DNA of 64,000 nucleotides, taken from assembly GCA_034679985.1 (NCBI GenBank), contig JAXITR010000005.1, positions 1 through 64,000 of the forward strand, given 5' to 3'. Shown here piece by piece: positions 33,280-42,636 of this stretch. Made by a program: the position numbers and the translations under genes. The notes beneath the pieces are model-generated. The model had not been told where the DNA came from, did not search any database, and worked only from the letters and a program-made list of their open reading frames with translations. How positions within the stretch are numbered: the stretch's first letter is position 1; each line of letters starts with the position of its first letter. The stretch comes from CAMDTE01 sp034679985. Its GTDB lineage: Bacteria > Bacteroidota > Bacteroidia > Flavobacteriales > Schleiferiaceae.

Positions 33280-34206
33280 ATGGGATTTTTTGGTTTAGAC
33301 AAAACAAAAGCCGGCTTTTTTGGCAAATTGGTGCACGCCGTTGCGGGAAAATCAACCGTTGACGACGAGGTTCTGGATGCCGTGGAGACCGCCTTGGTTA
33401 CCTCCGATGTGGGTATTGAGACTACGTTGGAAATCGTTAAACGCCTCGAAGCGCGCGTTGCGCGTGATAAGTACGTAGGCACGGACCAGCTGCTCCAGCT
33501 TTTGGAAGAAGAAACCGAAGCATTGTTGATGGAGGCGTCCCAAAAACGCATGGGAAATCCCGGATTCGACCTCCCCAATCGCCCGCACGTGGTGTTGGTG
33601 GTGGGCGTAAACGGGGTAGGCAAAACCACCAGCATCGGGAAGTTGGCTGCGCGCTGGAAGGCGGACGGAAAAAACGTTTTGGTGGGCGCTGCAGATACTT
33701 TTCGCGCGGCGGCGGTGGACCAATTGGTTCGCTGGTGCGAGCGTTCCGGTGTAGAATGCGTGAACCTGGGGATGAATGCAGACCCAGCTGCCGTGGCTTT
33801 CACCACGGTTCAGAAGGCCGTGGAGCAGCAAGCAGACGTCGTTTTGGTGGATACCGCCGGACGGTTGCACAACAAGGTCAACTTGATGAACGAGTTGGCC
33901 AAGATCAAGCGCGCGGTGGAGAAGGCGTTGCCCGGGGCTCCGCACGAAGTGTTGCTGGTTTTGGATGCATCCACCGGCCAAAATGCGTTGGAACAAGCAA
34001 AGCAATTTGCCGCAGTTACGGACGTAACAGGATTGGTATTGACCAAGTTGGACGGTACTGCTCGGGGTGGAGTGGCCTTGGCTTTAGCGCACCAAATGGC
34101 GATGCCCGTTCGGTTTTCCGGTACAGGTGAACGCGCAGAAGATTTGCACGTTTTTGAGCCGCGCGCCTTTGTTCGGTCTTTGTTTGAACCTCTTCAAGGA
34201 AACTGA
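33280..34206 (+). CDS. ftsY: Signal recognition particle receptor FtsY
   Basis: 308 residues from the ATG at 33280 (MGFFGLDKTKAGFF); the in-frame ATG at 33232 lies before the terminator and is rejected. FtsY is the membrane-associated SRP GTPase that docks ribosome-SRP complexes at the translocon. It has only the NG domains, without the acidic A domain of E. coli FtsY, which is usual in Bacteroidota. Motifs: GVNGVGKTTSIGKLA (P-loop), DTFRAAAVDQL, DTAGRLHNK and TKLDGTARGG. It is followed 17 bp later by the AMP nucleosidase gene. Confidence 0.96.
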   Translation: MGFFGLDKTKAGFFGKLVHAVAGKSTVDDEVLDAVETALVTSDVGIETTLEIVKRLEARVARDKYVGTDQLLQLLEEETEALLMEASQKRMGNPGFDLPNRPHVVLVVGVNGVGKTTSIGKLAARWKADGKNVLVGAADTFRAAAVDQLVRWCERSGVECVNLGMNADPAAVAFTTVQKAVEQQADVVLVDTAGRLHNKVNLMNELAKIKRAVEKALPGAPHEVLLVLDASTGQNALEQAKQFAAVTDVTGLVLTKLDGTARGGVALALAHQMAMPVRFSGTGERAEDLHVFEPRAFVRSLFEPLQGN

Positions 34207-34223
34207 AGGAAGCGCTCAACCTC

Positions 34224-34994
34224 ATGAAAACAAAAGAAGAAATCACCCAGAATTGGCTGCCGCGCTACACCGGCTTGCAGCTGGAAGAGGTTCCGGAGTA
34301 TTTGCTGTTGACCAATTTTGACGACTACGTTCACCGATTTGCGGCGAAATTCGAGGTTCCGGTTCGGGGCGAAAGCAGACCGTTTCGATCTGCCTTGGCG
34401 GGTGATTTGGGCATCATCAATTTTGGAATGGGCAGCCCAAACGCGGCAACCGTAATTGATTTGTTGAGCGCGGTGCAGCCCAAGGCGGTTTTGTTTTTGG
34501 GCAAGTGCGGCGGGCTGAAGAAGCGCACGGAAGTAGGGGATTTTGTCTTGCCCATTGGGGCCATTCGCGGAGAAGGAACCTCAGACGCCTACCTGCCCAA
34601 GGAGGTGCCGGCCTTGCCGGCGTTTAGCGTTCAACGTGCTGCGAGCCACGTCATTCGGATGCGGAATTTGGACTACTGGACAGGCACGGTTTACACCACC
34701 AACCGCCGCGTTTGGGAGCACGACGAAGCGTTTAAAGGTTATTTGAACGAAATTCGCGCCATGGCCATCGACATGGAAACGGCCACCTTGTTCAGTGCAG
34801 GATTTAAAAACCGCATTCCGTTGGGGGCTTTGCTCCTGGTCTCGGACCAGCCCATGGTGCCGGAAGGCGTCAAAACAGAGGCGTCGGACGCCAAAGTTTC
34901 CGGACAATTTGTGGATTCCCACATCGAAATCGGCATCGAAGCACTCAACGAGATCAAAGACCACGGCCAGTCCGTTCGTCACCTAAAGTTTTAA
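34224..34994 (+). CDS. amn: AMP nucleosidase
   Basis: 256 residues. It hydrolyses AMP to adenine and ribose 5-phosphate, adjusting adenylate pools. The C-terminal nucleosidase/phosphorylase fold shows NFGMGSPNAATVIDLL, FLGKCGGLKKR and AIDMETATLFSAGF, the last giving the ME-TA motif that binds ribose. It lacks the extra N-terminal regulatory domain of E. coli Amn and has the short form common in Bacteroidota. It sits 8 bp before rimO. Confidence 0.9.
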   Translation: MKTKEEITQNWLPRYTGLQLEEVPEYLLLTNFDDYVHRFAAKFEVPVRGESRPFRSALAGDLGIINFGMGSPNAATVIDLLSAVQPKAVLFLGKCGGLKKRTEVGDFVLPIGAIRGEGTSDAYLPKEVPALPAFSVQRAASHVIRMRNLDYWTGTVYTTNRRVWEHDEAFKGYLNEIRAMAIDMETATLFSAGFKNRIPLGALLLVSDQPMVPEGVKTEASDAKVSGQFVDSHIEIGIEALNEIKDHGQSVRHLKF

Positions 34995-35001
34995 CGATAC
35001 C

Positions 35002-36318
35002 ATGCGTACGAAGAGTTACAAAAAGAACCGCATCAACGTAGTCACCCTGGGTTGTTCCAAGAATACCTACGATTCCGAAGTATTGATGGGGCAATTGAAA
35101 GCGGCCGGAAAGGACGTGGTTCACGAGGCCTCCGGCGCAGAAGAAGGCGAGGTAGTGGTGATCAATACGTGTGTCTTTATCGACAACGCCAAGCAGGAGT
35201 CCATCGACACGATCCTGACCTACGTAGAGAAGAAGCAGCGCGGAGAGGTAGAGAAGGTTTTCGTGACCGGTTGTTTGTCCGAGCGGTACAAGCCGGATTT
35301 AGAGCGGGAGATTCCGGATGTAAATCAATACTTTGGAACCCGTGACTTGCCCCTTTTGTTGAAGGCGTTGGGAGCGGATTACCGGCAGCAATTGGTGGGG
35401 GAACGCCTGTTGGCCACTCCGCGGCACTACGCTTATTTGAAGATCTCCGAAGGCTGCGATCGTCCGTGTTCTTTTTGTGCCATTCCCCTCATGCGCGGCG
35501 GACACGTATCCAAACCGATGGAGCAGTTGGTGGAGGAAGCACGTAAGTTGGCCGCCAAAGGGGTGGTGGAGTTGATCCTCATTGCCCAAGACCTGACCTA
35601 CTACGGACTGGATTTGTACAAGGAACGCAAGTTGGCGGCTCTGCTTCGTGAACTGGTTCAAGTGGAAGGCATTGAGTGGATTCGCTTGCACTATTTGTTT
35701 CCAACTGGATTCCCCGAAGATGTGCTGGACGTCATCCGCGAAGAACCCAAGGTGTGCACGTACGTAGACATCCCCTTGCAGCACGCCGTGGACAGCGTTT
35801 TGAAGAGCATGAAGCGCGGTACCACCAAAGAGAAAACCACCCGATTGCTGGACAAGATGCGCTCAGCCGTTCCGGGAATGGCCATACGAACCACCTTGAT
35901 CGTGGGGTATCCGGGCGAAACCGAATCGGATTTCAACGAACTTCTGGCGTGGGTGAAGGAAATGCGTTTTGATCGATTGGGCGTTTTTCCTTATTCCCAC
36001 GAAGAAAACACCACCGCTCATGCCTTGGTGGACGACGTTCCCGCGGAAGTGAAACAACGTCGGGCCGATGCCATCATGGAAGCACAAATGGAAATTTCCG
36101 CCGAGATGAACGCCTTGCGCGTGGGACAAACCCTCCGGATTTTGGTGGACCGCGTGGAAGGGGAGCACTACGTGGGCCGCACGGAATTCGACAGCCCGGA
36201 CGTTGATAACGAAGTTTGGATTCCTTTTGGAGCCTATTCCTTGACCCCGGGCCGGTTTGCAACGGTAAAAATTGTAGACGCAACGGAGTACGATTTGCAC
36301 GCGGAGTTGGTACCTTAG
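35002..36318 (+). CDS. rimO: Ribosomal protein S12 methylthiotransferase RimO
   Basis: 438 residues. It is a radical-SAM enzyme adding a methylthio group to an Asp of ribosomal protein S12. The N-terminal UPF0004 domain has three cysteines (GCSKN, INTCVF, TGCLSE) for one 4Fe-4S cluster. The radical-SAM CxxxCxxC motif is in SEGCDRPCSFCAIP. The C-terminal TRAM domain is at about 370-438. The SxxCxRPC context and length match RimO rather than MiaB. It lies 9 bp before dnaE. Confidence 0.95.
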   Translation: MRTKSYKKNRINVVTLGCSKNTYDSEVLMGQLKAAGKDVVHEASGAEEGEVVVINTCVFIDNAKQESIDTILTYVEKKQRGEVEKVFVTGCLSERYKPDLEREIPDVNQYFGTRDLPLLLKALGADYRQQLVGERLLATPRHYAYLKISEGCDRPCSFCAIPLMRGGHVSKPMEQLVEEARKLAAKGVVELILIAQDLTYYGLDLYKERKLAALLRELVQVEGIEWIRLHYLFPTGFPEDVLDVIREEPKVCTYVDIPLQHAVDSVLKSMKRGTTKEKTTRLLDKMRSAVPGMAIRTTLIVGYPGETESDFNELLAWVKEMRFDRLGVFPYSHEENTTAHALVDDVPAEVKQRRADAIMEAQMEISAEMNALRVGQTLRILVDRVEGEHYVGRTEFDSPDVDNEVWIPFGAYSLTPGRFATVKIVDATEYDLHAELVP

Positions 36319-36327
36319 AGGAACTCC

Positions 36328-39300
36328 ATGTACCTCGTTTTTGATACCGAAACCACAGGCCTAATTGGCAATAAATCAGCCCCGTACACGGATGAGGCTG
36401 CTTGGCCGCGCGTGGTTCAACTGGCTTGGCAACTGCACGATCTGCAGGGCGTGTTGGTGGAGCAGGCGGATTTCCTCATTCGTCCGGACGGCTTCAACAT
36501 TCCGTTCAAGGCGGAATCCATCCACGGAATCTCCACGGCCTTAGCGCAAGCAGAAGGGGTTGCCTTGAGCGAGGCGTTGCTCGCGTTCAACAGAGCTGTT
36601 GCGCAAGCCACGCGATTGGTGGGCCACAACTTGGAGTACGATCAGCTCGTTTTGGGCGGGGAGTATTTTCGGGCCGGTCTGGAAAACCCGCTTCCCAACG
36701 TACCCGTCATTGACACTTGCTGGGAAGACACGGCCATCCTGTGCCAGCTGCCCGGTGGGCGCGGTGGAAAGTTCAAGTTTCCCAAGCTAGAAGAGCTGTA
36801 CCACCAGGTATTTGGCACCGGTTTTGACCTGGCCCACAACGCAACGGCAGACGTTGAAGCGAGTTCGCGGGTCTTTTTGGAATTGGCGGCTCGTGGATTT
36901 TATCCGAACGAGCGTTTGGGTGCGGCGGCGGCAGGCATCCGCGCTTCCTATCCGGAGGGTGTTGGGACTTGGGGAATAGCACACCGGGACCTCAAGGCAG
37001 CCAGTGCCCGGATGAAGTTGGCCGCTCCTGCGGCGACTCCCGTTGCCGAATTGGAGGCCGCAGTGCCCCAGATGCCAACGCAATCCGCAGAATCCACGGT
37101 CGAATCCGGAACGTTTTTCCACGTCCATTTGCATTCCCAGTTTTCCGTTTTGCAGGCCACCGCTCGGGTGGAGGGCCTCGTCAAGCGCGCGGTGGCGGAA
37201 GGCCAGCCGGCAGTTGCCCTGACGGACACCGGAAACATGATGGGTGCCTTTCAGTTCGTGAAAGCCGTGGATTCCGTCAACAAAACCCGCGCGGAAGGAA
37301 CGCCTGAGCTCAAGGCTTTGGTGGGGTACGAGGCATTCATTTGCCGCAACCATCGGGACAGAAGCGTCAAAGACGATGGTTTTTTGGTGCCTATGTTGGC
37401 GCTGAACAAAAAGGGGTACCAGAACTTGGCCAAGCTGAGTTCTGCGGGGTTTATCGACGGATTTTACTACGTCCCCCGGATCGACAAAGACCTTTTGAAG
37501 CAGCACACTGAGGGTGTGGTGGCCTTGACGGGAGGACTGTCGGGCGAAATTCCGCACCTCATTGCGAATGTGGGCTTCAAGCAGGCCGAAGAGGCGTTTC
37601 TGTGGTACAAGGAAGTGTTTGGCGATCGGTTTTACGCGGAATTGAACCGCCACGGCTTGCCGGAGGAGGACGCCATCAACAACGCGCTGTTGGAATTGTG
37701 CCGCAAACACAACGTTCCGTTTGTGCCGGCCAACAATGCATTTTACTTGGACCGATCCGAGGCCGAAGCGCACGATATCTTGCTGTGCGTCAAGGATTCT
37801 GAGAAGAAATCAACGCCCATTGGGCGCGGACGTGGATTCCGGTACGGCATGCCCAACGACCGGTTCCACATGACCACCACCGCGGAAATGAGGGCCACCT
37901 TTTCCGACGTACCGGAAGGTTTTCTGCATTTGGATGCCTTGTTGCAGCGCGTGGAGACGTATTCCTTGGCGCGCGAAGTACTGCTCCCCAAGTTTGACAT
38001 TCCCGTTGAGTTTGAGTCTGCGGAAGATGCGGTGGACGGCGGAAAACGCGGGGAGAATGCCTACTTACGGCATTTGACCTACGAAGGAGCCAAACGCCGC
38101 TACGGCGAATCCCTGTCCGACGAGGTACGCGAGCGTCTGGATTTTGAGTTGGCCACCATTGAAAAGACCGGTTATCCGGGCTACTTCTTGATCGTACAGG
38201 ACTTCTGCGCTGCGGCGCGGGGCATGGGCGTCAGCGTGGGACCGGGTCGGGGCAGTGCGGCGGGATCGGCCGTGGCGTACTGCATTGGAATCACCAACGT
38301 AGACCCCATCCGGTACGACCTCCTGTTCGAGCGTTTCTTGAATCCGGACCGCGTATCCTTGCCGGATATAGACATTGACTTCGACGATCGGGGCCGCGAT
38401 CGGGTCATTCAATACGTCATCGACAAGTATGGATCCAGCCAGGTGGCGCAGATCATTACCTACGGATCCATGGCCGCGAAGAGTTCCATCAAGGACACGG
38501 CGCGCGTTTTGGATTTGTCTTTTGCCGACGCGGATAAGTTGACCAAAAGCATGCCGGACGGCAAGAGTTTGCTGGAGGTATTGACCGTCGACGACAAAAA
38601 GCTGCGTGAATCCTTGCGTCAAGAGGATTATGCCAAGGCCCTGGAATTGCGCCGAATGGCGGAAGAGCCGGGCACCATGGAAGCCGAAGCGCTGCGCCAA
38701 GCCCAGGTTTTGGAAGGGTCCCTCCGGAATACCGGCATCCACGCGTGCGGCGTCATCATCACGCCCACAGACATTCGCGAGTTGATCCCAGTGGCCACGG
38801 CCAAGGACAGCGCCATGTGGTGCACCCAGTTCGACAACGCGGTGGTGGAGAGTGCGGGACTGCTCAAAATGGACTTTTTGGGCCTAAAAACCCTGACACT
38901 CCTCAAAGATGCCGTGGAATTGATCCAAAAAAGGCACGGAATTGCGCTGGATTTGGAAACCATACCCATCGACGACGCCGCTACCTACGCCTTGTTTCAA
39001 CGGGGAGACACCGTCGGTATTTTTCAGTACGAATCCGCCGGGATGCAGAAGCACCTTCGGGACCTCAAGCCTACGGTTTTTGAGGACTTGATTGCCATGA
39101 ACGCCCTGTACCGACCGGGCCCCTTGGAATACATTCCGGCCTTTATTCGACGCAAGCACGGTACCGAGCCCATTTCGTACGACTTGCCGGACATGCAGGA
39201 ATTCCTGGAGGAAACCTACGGAATTACGGTCTATCAGGAGCAGGTCATGCGTCTGTCCCAAAAGTTGGCGGGATTTTCCAAGGGCGAGGCCGACGTCCTG

Positions 39301-40704
39301 CGCAAGGCCATGGGCAAGAAAGACGCCGCTTTGCTGGCCAAGCTGAAGCCCAAGTTTTTGGAAGGCGGCAAGGAGCGCAACCACCCGGAGCTGATTTTGG
39401 ATAAAGTGTGGAAGGACTGGGAAGCGTTTGCTTCCTATGCCTTCAACAAATCGCACTCCACTTGCTACGCTTGGGTAGCCTACCAAACTGCGTTCCTCAA
39501 GGCCAACTACCCGGCCGAATACATGGCCGCCGTGTTGACCAACAACATGGACGACATCAAGCAAGTGACTTTCTTCATGGACGAGTCGCGCCGCATGAAA
39601 ATTCCGGTTTTGGGCCCAGACGTCAACGAGTCCATTCTGCCGTTTATGGTCAACGCCCAAGGAGCCATTCGCTTTGGCTTGGGCGGAATGCGCGGCGTGG
39701 GCGAGGGAGCAGTGGACCACTTGGTAGGTGTTCGCACGGAGACGGGTCCTTTTACCTCCTTATTTGATTTGGTCAAGCGGGTAGACCTTCGGGCCATCAA
39801 CAAAGGAACCATGGAGGCCTTGGCCGCCGGTGGTGCCTTGGATTCCTTGCCCGGAACCCACCGCGGTCATTTCTTTTACGAGGAGTCGGACGGAAAGCCT
39901 TATTTGGAGAAAGTTAGGCGCTACGGCCAGATGTTTCAAGACGACGCCGGAAGCAGCCAGGTCTCTCTGTTTGGAGAGGCGAGTGAAGTGGTCTTGGAAG
40001 AGCCAACTGTCCCGGACGTGCCCATCCCCAATCCCTTACTCGTTTTAAAGAAGGAGAAGGAAATCAATGGCGTATACATTTCTGCCCACCCGTTGGATCA
40101 GTTCAAGTACGAAATGGGCCATTTTGTGCGGAACCGCGCGGCGGAGTTGAATCCCCACGAGGCCTTTGTGAACGGTGCCGGTTTCCGGGATTTCACCGTT
40201 GCGGGAATGGTGAGTCAAGCTGCCTCACGCACCACAAAAACGGGCCGACAAATGGGTTCGTTTGTTTTGGAAGACAAGGAAGGCTCGGTAGAAATTGTGC
40301 TTTTTGGGGAAGATTACCTCAAATTCAGCCATTTTTTGGTGGACGATCAGCTGTTGTTTGTTCGGGGTCGCGTCCAGAAACCCAACTGGGGTCCCAAGGA
40401 CGGTCCGGTGCGGTACGTGATCCAAGTGATCGAAATGAAATTGCTGGCGGACGTCTTGAGCACGGCCCAAAAAATGGAAATTTCGTTGGATTTGCATCAA
40501 TTGACGCCGGCCAAGCTGAGCGAAATGCACCAGATATTTTCCGCCCATTCGGGAGACAAGCGAGTTACTTTCCGCATTCAGGAAGGAGAGCAGGGTGTGC
40601 GAATTTTGGGCAGAAGCCGCACCCTTCGGGTTCGGTTGGAACGTCCTTTGCTGGAAGCCTTGGAGTCCGTAGTGGGCGAGCAGGCCATTAAACTATTAGC
40701 ATGA
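36328..40704 (+). CDS. dnaE: DNA polymerase III alpha subunit with N-terminal 3'-5' exonuclease domain
   Basis: 1458 residues. Residues 1-195 form a DnaQ-like DEDDh exonuclease (FDTETTG, HNLEYDQL, AHNATADVEA, all acidic residues present). The PHP domain follows from about 268 (HVHLHSQFSVL), then the catalytic polymerase core with GPGRGSAAGS and the metal-binding PDIDIDFDDRGRD, then the helix-hairpin-helix and OB regions to the end. It is the main replicative polymerase with proofreading in the same chain, an arrangement known for Bacteroidota. In the PHP motif TDHGN the His is Thr301 here (TDTGN), so PHP exonuclease activity is probably lost. Confidence 0.96.
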   Translation: MYLVFDTETTGLIGNKSAPYTDEAAWPRVVQLAWQLHDLQGVLVEQADFLIRPDGFNIPFKAESIHGISTALAQAEGVALSEALLAFNRAVAQATRLVGHNLEYDQLVLGGEYFRAGLENPLPNVPVIDTCWEDTAILCQLPGGRGGKFKFPKLEELYHQVFGTGFDLAHNATADVEASSRVFLELAARGFYPNERLGAAAAGIRASYPEGVGTWGIAHRDLKAASARMKLAAPAATPVAELEAAVPQMPTQSAESTVESGTFFHVHLHSQFSVLQATARVEGLVKRAVAEGQPAVALTDTGNMMGAFQFVKAVDSVNKTRAEGTPELKALVGYEAFICRNHRDRSVKDDGFLVPMLALNKKGYQNLAKLSSAGFIDGFYYVPRIDKDLLKQHTEGVVALTGGLSGEIPHLIANVGFKQAEEAFLWYKEVFGDRFYAELNRHGLPEEDAINNALLELCRKHNVPFVPANNAFYLDRSEAEAHDILLCVKDSEKKSTPIGRGRGFRYGMPNDRFHMTTTAEMRATFSDVPEGFLHLDALLQRVETYSLAREVLLPKFDIPVEFESAEDAVDGGKRGENAYLRHLTYEGAKRRYGESLSDEVRERLDFELATIEKTGYPGYFLIVQDFCAAARGMGVSVGPGRGSAAGSAVAYCIGITNVDPIRYDLLFERFLNPDRVSLPDIDIDFDDRGRDRVIQYVIDKYGSSQVAQIITYGSMAAKSSIKDTARVLDLSFADADKLTKSMPDGKSLLEVLTVDDKKLRESLRQEDYAKALELRRMAEEPGTMEAEALRQAQVLEGSLRNTGIHACGVIITPTDIRELIPVATAKDSAMWCTQFDNAVVESAGLLKMDFLGLKTLTLLKDAVELIQKRHGIALDLETIPIDDAATYALFQRGDTVGIFQYESAGMQKHLRDLKPTVFEDLIAMNALYRPGPLEYIPAFIRRKHGTEPISYDLPDMQEFLEETYGITVYQEQVMRLSQKLAGFSKGEADVLRKAMGKKDAALLAKLKPKFLEGGKERNHPELILDKVWKDWEAFASYAFNKSHSTCYAWVAYQTAFLKANYPAEYMAAVLTNNMDDIKQVTFFMDESRRMKIPVLGPDVNESILPFMVNAQGAIRFGLGGMRGVGEGAVDHLVGVRTETGPFTSLFDLVKRVDLRAINKGTMEALAAGGALDSLPGTHRGHFFYEESDGKPYLEKVRRYGQMFQDDAGSSQVSLFGEASEVVLEEPTVPDVPIPNPLLVLKKEKEINGVYISAHPLDQFKYEMGHFVRNRAAELNPHEAFVNGAGFRDFTVAGMVSQAASRTTKTGRQMGSFVLEDKEGSVEIVLFGEDYLKFSHFLVDDQLLFVRGRVQKPNWGPKDGPVRYVIQVIEMKLLADVLSTAQKMEISLDLHQLTPAKLSEMHQIFSAHSGDKRVTFRIQEGEQGVRILGRSRTLRVRLERPLLEALESVVGEQAIKLLA

Positions 40705-41441
40705 TGAAGAAAAGTCGGACCCATCAACGGGTACAGTCTCCAGCGTTGTTGGTGGTCATTATTTGGGCCATGGGTTGGTTCGGTTTTGTGAGTGAAGTGA
40801 AGGCACAAGCGAGCAACTCCGTGGACGATCAAGGCAAGAAACATGGGACGTGGGTGAAATACCACGAAGGAGGCAAGGTCATGCGTTATCAAGGCCAGTT
40901 CCAGCACGGAATTCCGGTGGGAAATTGGACGTATTTGCACCCCAACGGACAAAAGATGGCTGAAATGCGTTACCGCGGAGCTACCGGAGCGTGCAAAGCA
41001 ACCGAATACACGGAAGAGGGTAAAAAAGCGGCCGTTGGTGTTTACACGGGGCCCAACCAAAAAGACAGCACCTGGACCTACTACCGTCCGGACGGCTCGG
41101 TTTTGTCGCGTGAAAACTACGCCAAAGGACAGCCTTCCGGTTTGTGGTTAACGTACCACCCCAACGGCAAAACCGCAGACGAAACCCGCTACGCGGGCGG
41201 CATCCGCAACGGTTCCTTCGCGTCGTTTTCCGAAGACGCAAAGCCACGCGTTCGGTGCACCTACCTCAAAGGCACGCTGGATGGGCTCTACGAGTCCTTT
41301 GATTCCAATGGGAAGCTTAAGTTCAAAGGAACGTACGCAAAAGGCTTAAAAACAGGTGTTTGGGTTTATTTTGAAGACGGAAGGACGGTCCGATTGGAAA
41401 CCTACAAAGGCGGACGTTTGATCAAAACCGAAAACCGCTGA
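40701..41441 (+). CDS. Exported MORN/YwqK-type repeat protein
   Basis: 246 residues. The start overlaps the dnaE stop (ATGA; a second ATG is at 40704). A signal peptide covers residues 1-36 (ALLVVIIWAMGWFGF, cleaved near VKAQA). The rest is a run of about seven MORN/YwqK-like repeats of the form G.W..Y.pnGk....Y.nG (for example GNWTYLHPNGQ, TWTYYRPDGS, GLWLTYHPNGK, GVWVYFEDGR). In annotation these are often labelled toxin-antitoxin YwqK antitoxins, but there is no toxin gene here and the protein is exported. The function is unknown. It overlaps mnmA by 1 bp. Confidence 0.82.
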   Translation: MMKKSRTHQRVQSPALLVVIIWAMGWFGFVSEVKAQASNSVDDQGKKHGTWVKYHEGGKVMRYQGQFQHGIPVGNWTYLHPNGQKMAEMRYRGATGACKATEYTEEGKKAAVGVYTGPNQKDSTWTYYRPDGSVLSRENYAKGQPSGLWLTYHPNGKTADETRYAGGIRNGSFASFSEDAKPRVRCTYLKGTLDGLYESFDSNGKLKFKGTYAKGLKTGVWVYFEDGRTVRLETYKGGRLIKTENR

Positions 41442-42589
41442 TGGCGCGCGTGGTGGTAGGCCTTTCTGGGGGTGTGGACAGCTCTTTGGCGGCGGCGTTG
41501 CTTCTGGAGCAAGGCCACGAGGTCATTGGTTTGTTCATGCGCAACTGGAACGACGCCTCCGTCACCTTAGAGGCAGAGTGTCCGTGGATTGAAGATTCCA
41601 ACGACGCCCTTTTGGTCGCCGAACACCTGGGGATTCCCTTTCAGGTGATGGACCTCAGCGGGCCCTACAAGGAGCGTATTGTGGACACCATGTTTGCGGA
41701 GTACCAAGCCGGGAGAACGCCCAATCCGGACGTGTTGTGCAACCGCGAAATTAAGTTTGACTTGTTTTTGGAGGCGGCACTGCAGTTGGGGGCAGACTAC
41801 GTCGCAACGGGCCATTATGCCCGACGTCGGGATCTTCCCAACGGCGAGATTGCCTTGTTGGCCGGACGAGACCCCAATAAAGATCAAAGCTATTTTTTGT
41901 GTCAGTTGAACCAAGCCCAGCTGTCCAAAGCCTTGTTTCCCATTGGAGAGTTGTTGAAGCCGGAGGTTCGTCAGGAGGCTGCCGCCCGCGGCATTCCCAC
42001 CGCCGCGAAAAAGGACTCCCAAGGCTTGTGCTTCATTGGAAAGGTGCGTTTGCCGGATTTCCTGCAGCAGCAATTGTCCGTTAAACCGGGGTCCATTGTG
42101 GAAGTGCCTGCCTCGTGGGAGGGGTGGAAGAATCCCGAGTTTGGAGCGCCCTGGCCCCTGCATGCGGCAGCCGGAAAAGCGGTTGGTCAGCACCAGGGCG
42201 CACATTTTTTCACCGTCGGGCAGCGGAAAGGATTGTTGGTGGGCGGAAAGGCCGAGCCTCTGTTTGTGGTGGCCACAGACACCCAAGAGAACATTGTTTA
42301 CGTGGGACAAGGGGAGCAGCACCCCGGTTTGTACCGTCCTTTTGTGCACGTTGCCGCTAAAGATGTGCATTGGGTGGTTCCGTCGCGCGCCTTAAAAGTA
42401 GGGGAGTCCGCTCCTTTACAGGTGCGCATCCGCTACCGCCAGCCGCTGCAAGAGGCGGTGTTGACCGCGCTTCCAGACCATTCCCTTCGGATTGATTTTG
42501 CAGTGCCGCAAAAGGCCGTGGCGCCGGGTCAGTTTGCCGTCTGGTACGACGGAGAGGCCCTCCTGGGGAGCGGCGCTATGGCGCATTGA
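41441..42589 (+). CDS. mnmA: tRNA-specific 2-thiouridylase MnmA
   Basis: 382 residues from the ATG sharing its A with the previous stop codon. It activates U34 of Lys, Glu and Gln tRNAs with ATP and inserts sulfur. GLSGGVDSS (8-16) is the PP-loop; Cys100 (NPDVLCNREIKF) and Cys197 (SQGLCFIG) are the catalytic cysteine pair. FTVGQRKGL and the C-terminal beta-barrel region complete the family length. The persulfide relay is not encoded nearby. Confidence 0.96.
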   Translation: MARVVVGLSGGVDSSLAAALLLEQGHEVIGLFMRNWNDASVTLEAECPWIEDSNDALLVAEHLGIPFQVMDLSGPYKERIVDTMFAEYQAGRTPNPDVLCNREIKFDLFLEAALQLGADYVATGHYARRRDLPNGEIALLAGRDPNKDQSYFLCQLNQAQLSKALFPIGELLKPEVRQEAAARGIPTAAKKDSQGLCFIGKVRLPDFLQQQLSVKPGSIVEVPASWEGWKNPEFGAPWPLHAAAGKAVGQHQGAHFFTVGQRKGLLVGGKAEPLFVVATDTQENIVYVGQGEQHPGLYRPFVHVAAKDVHWVVPSRALKVGESAPLQVRIRYRQPLQEAVLTALPDHSLRIDFAVPQKAVAPGQFAVWYDGEALLGSGAMAH

Positions 42590-42636
42590 TGCTCAACTTT
42601 TTGTCCGATTTTTTGTTTTCCTTCAAAACGACGCAC

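Noticed and set aside
40701..41441. Toxin-antitoxin system
   Set aside because: The YwqK-like repeats are only nominally called antitoxin; the protein is exported and no toxin gene is adjacent.
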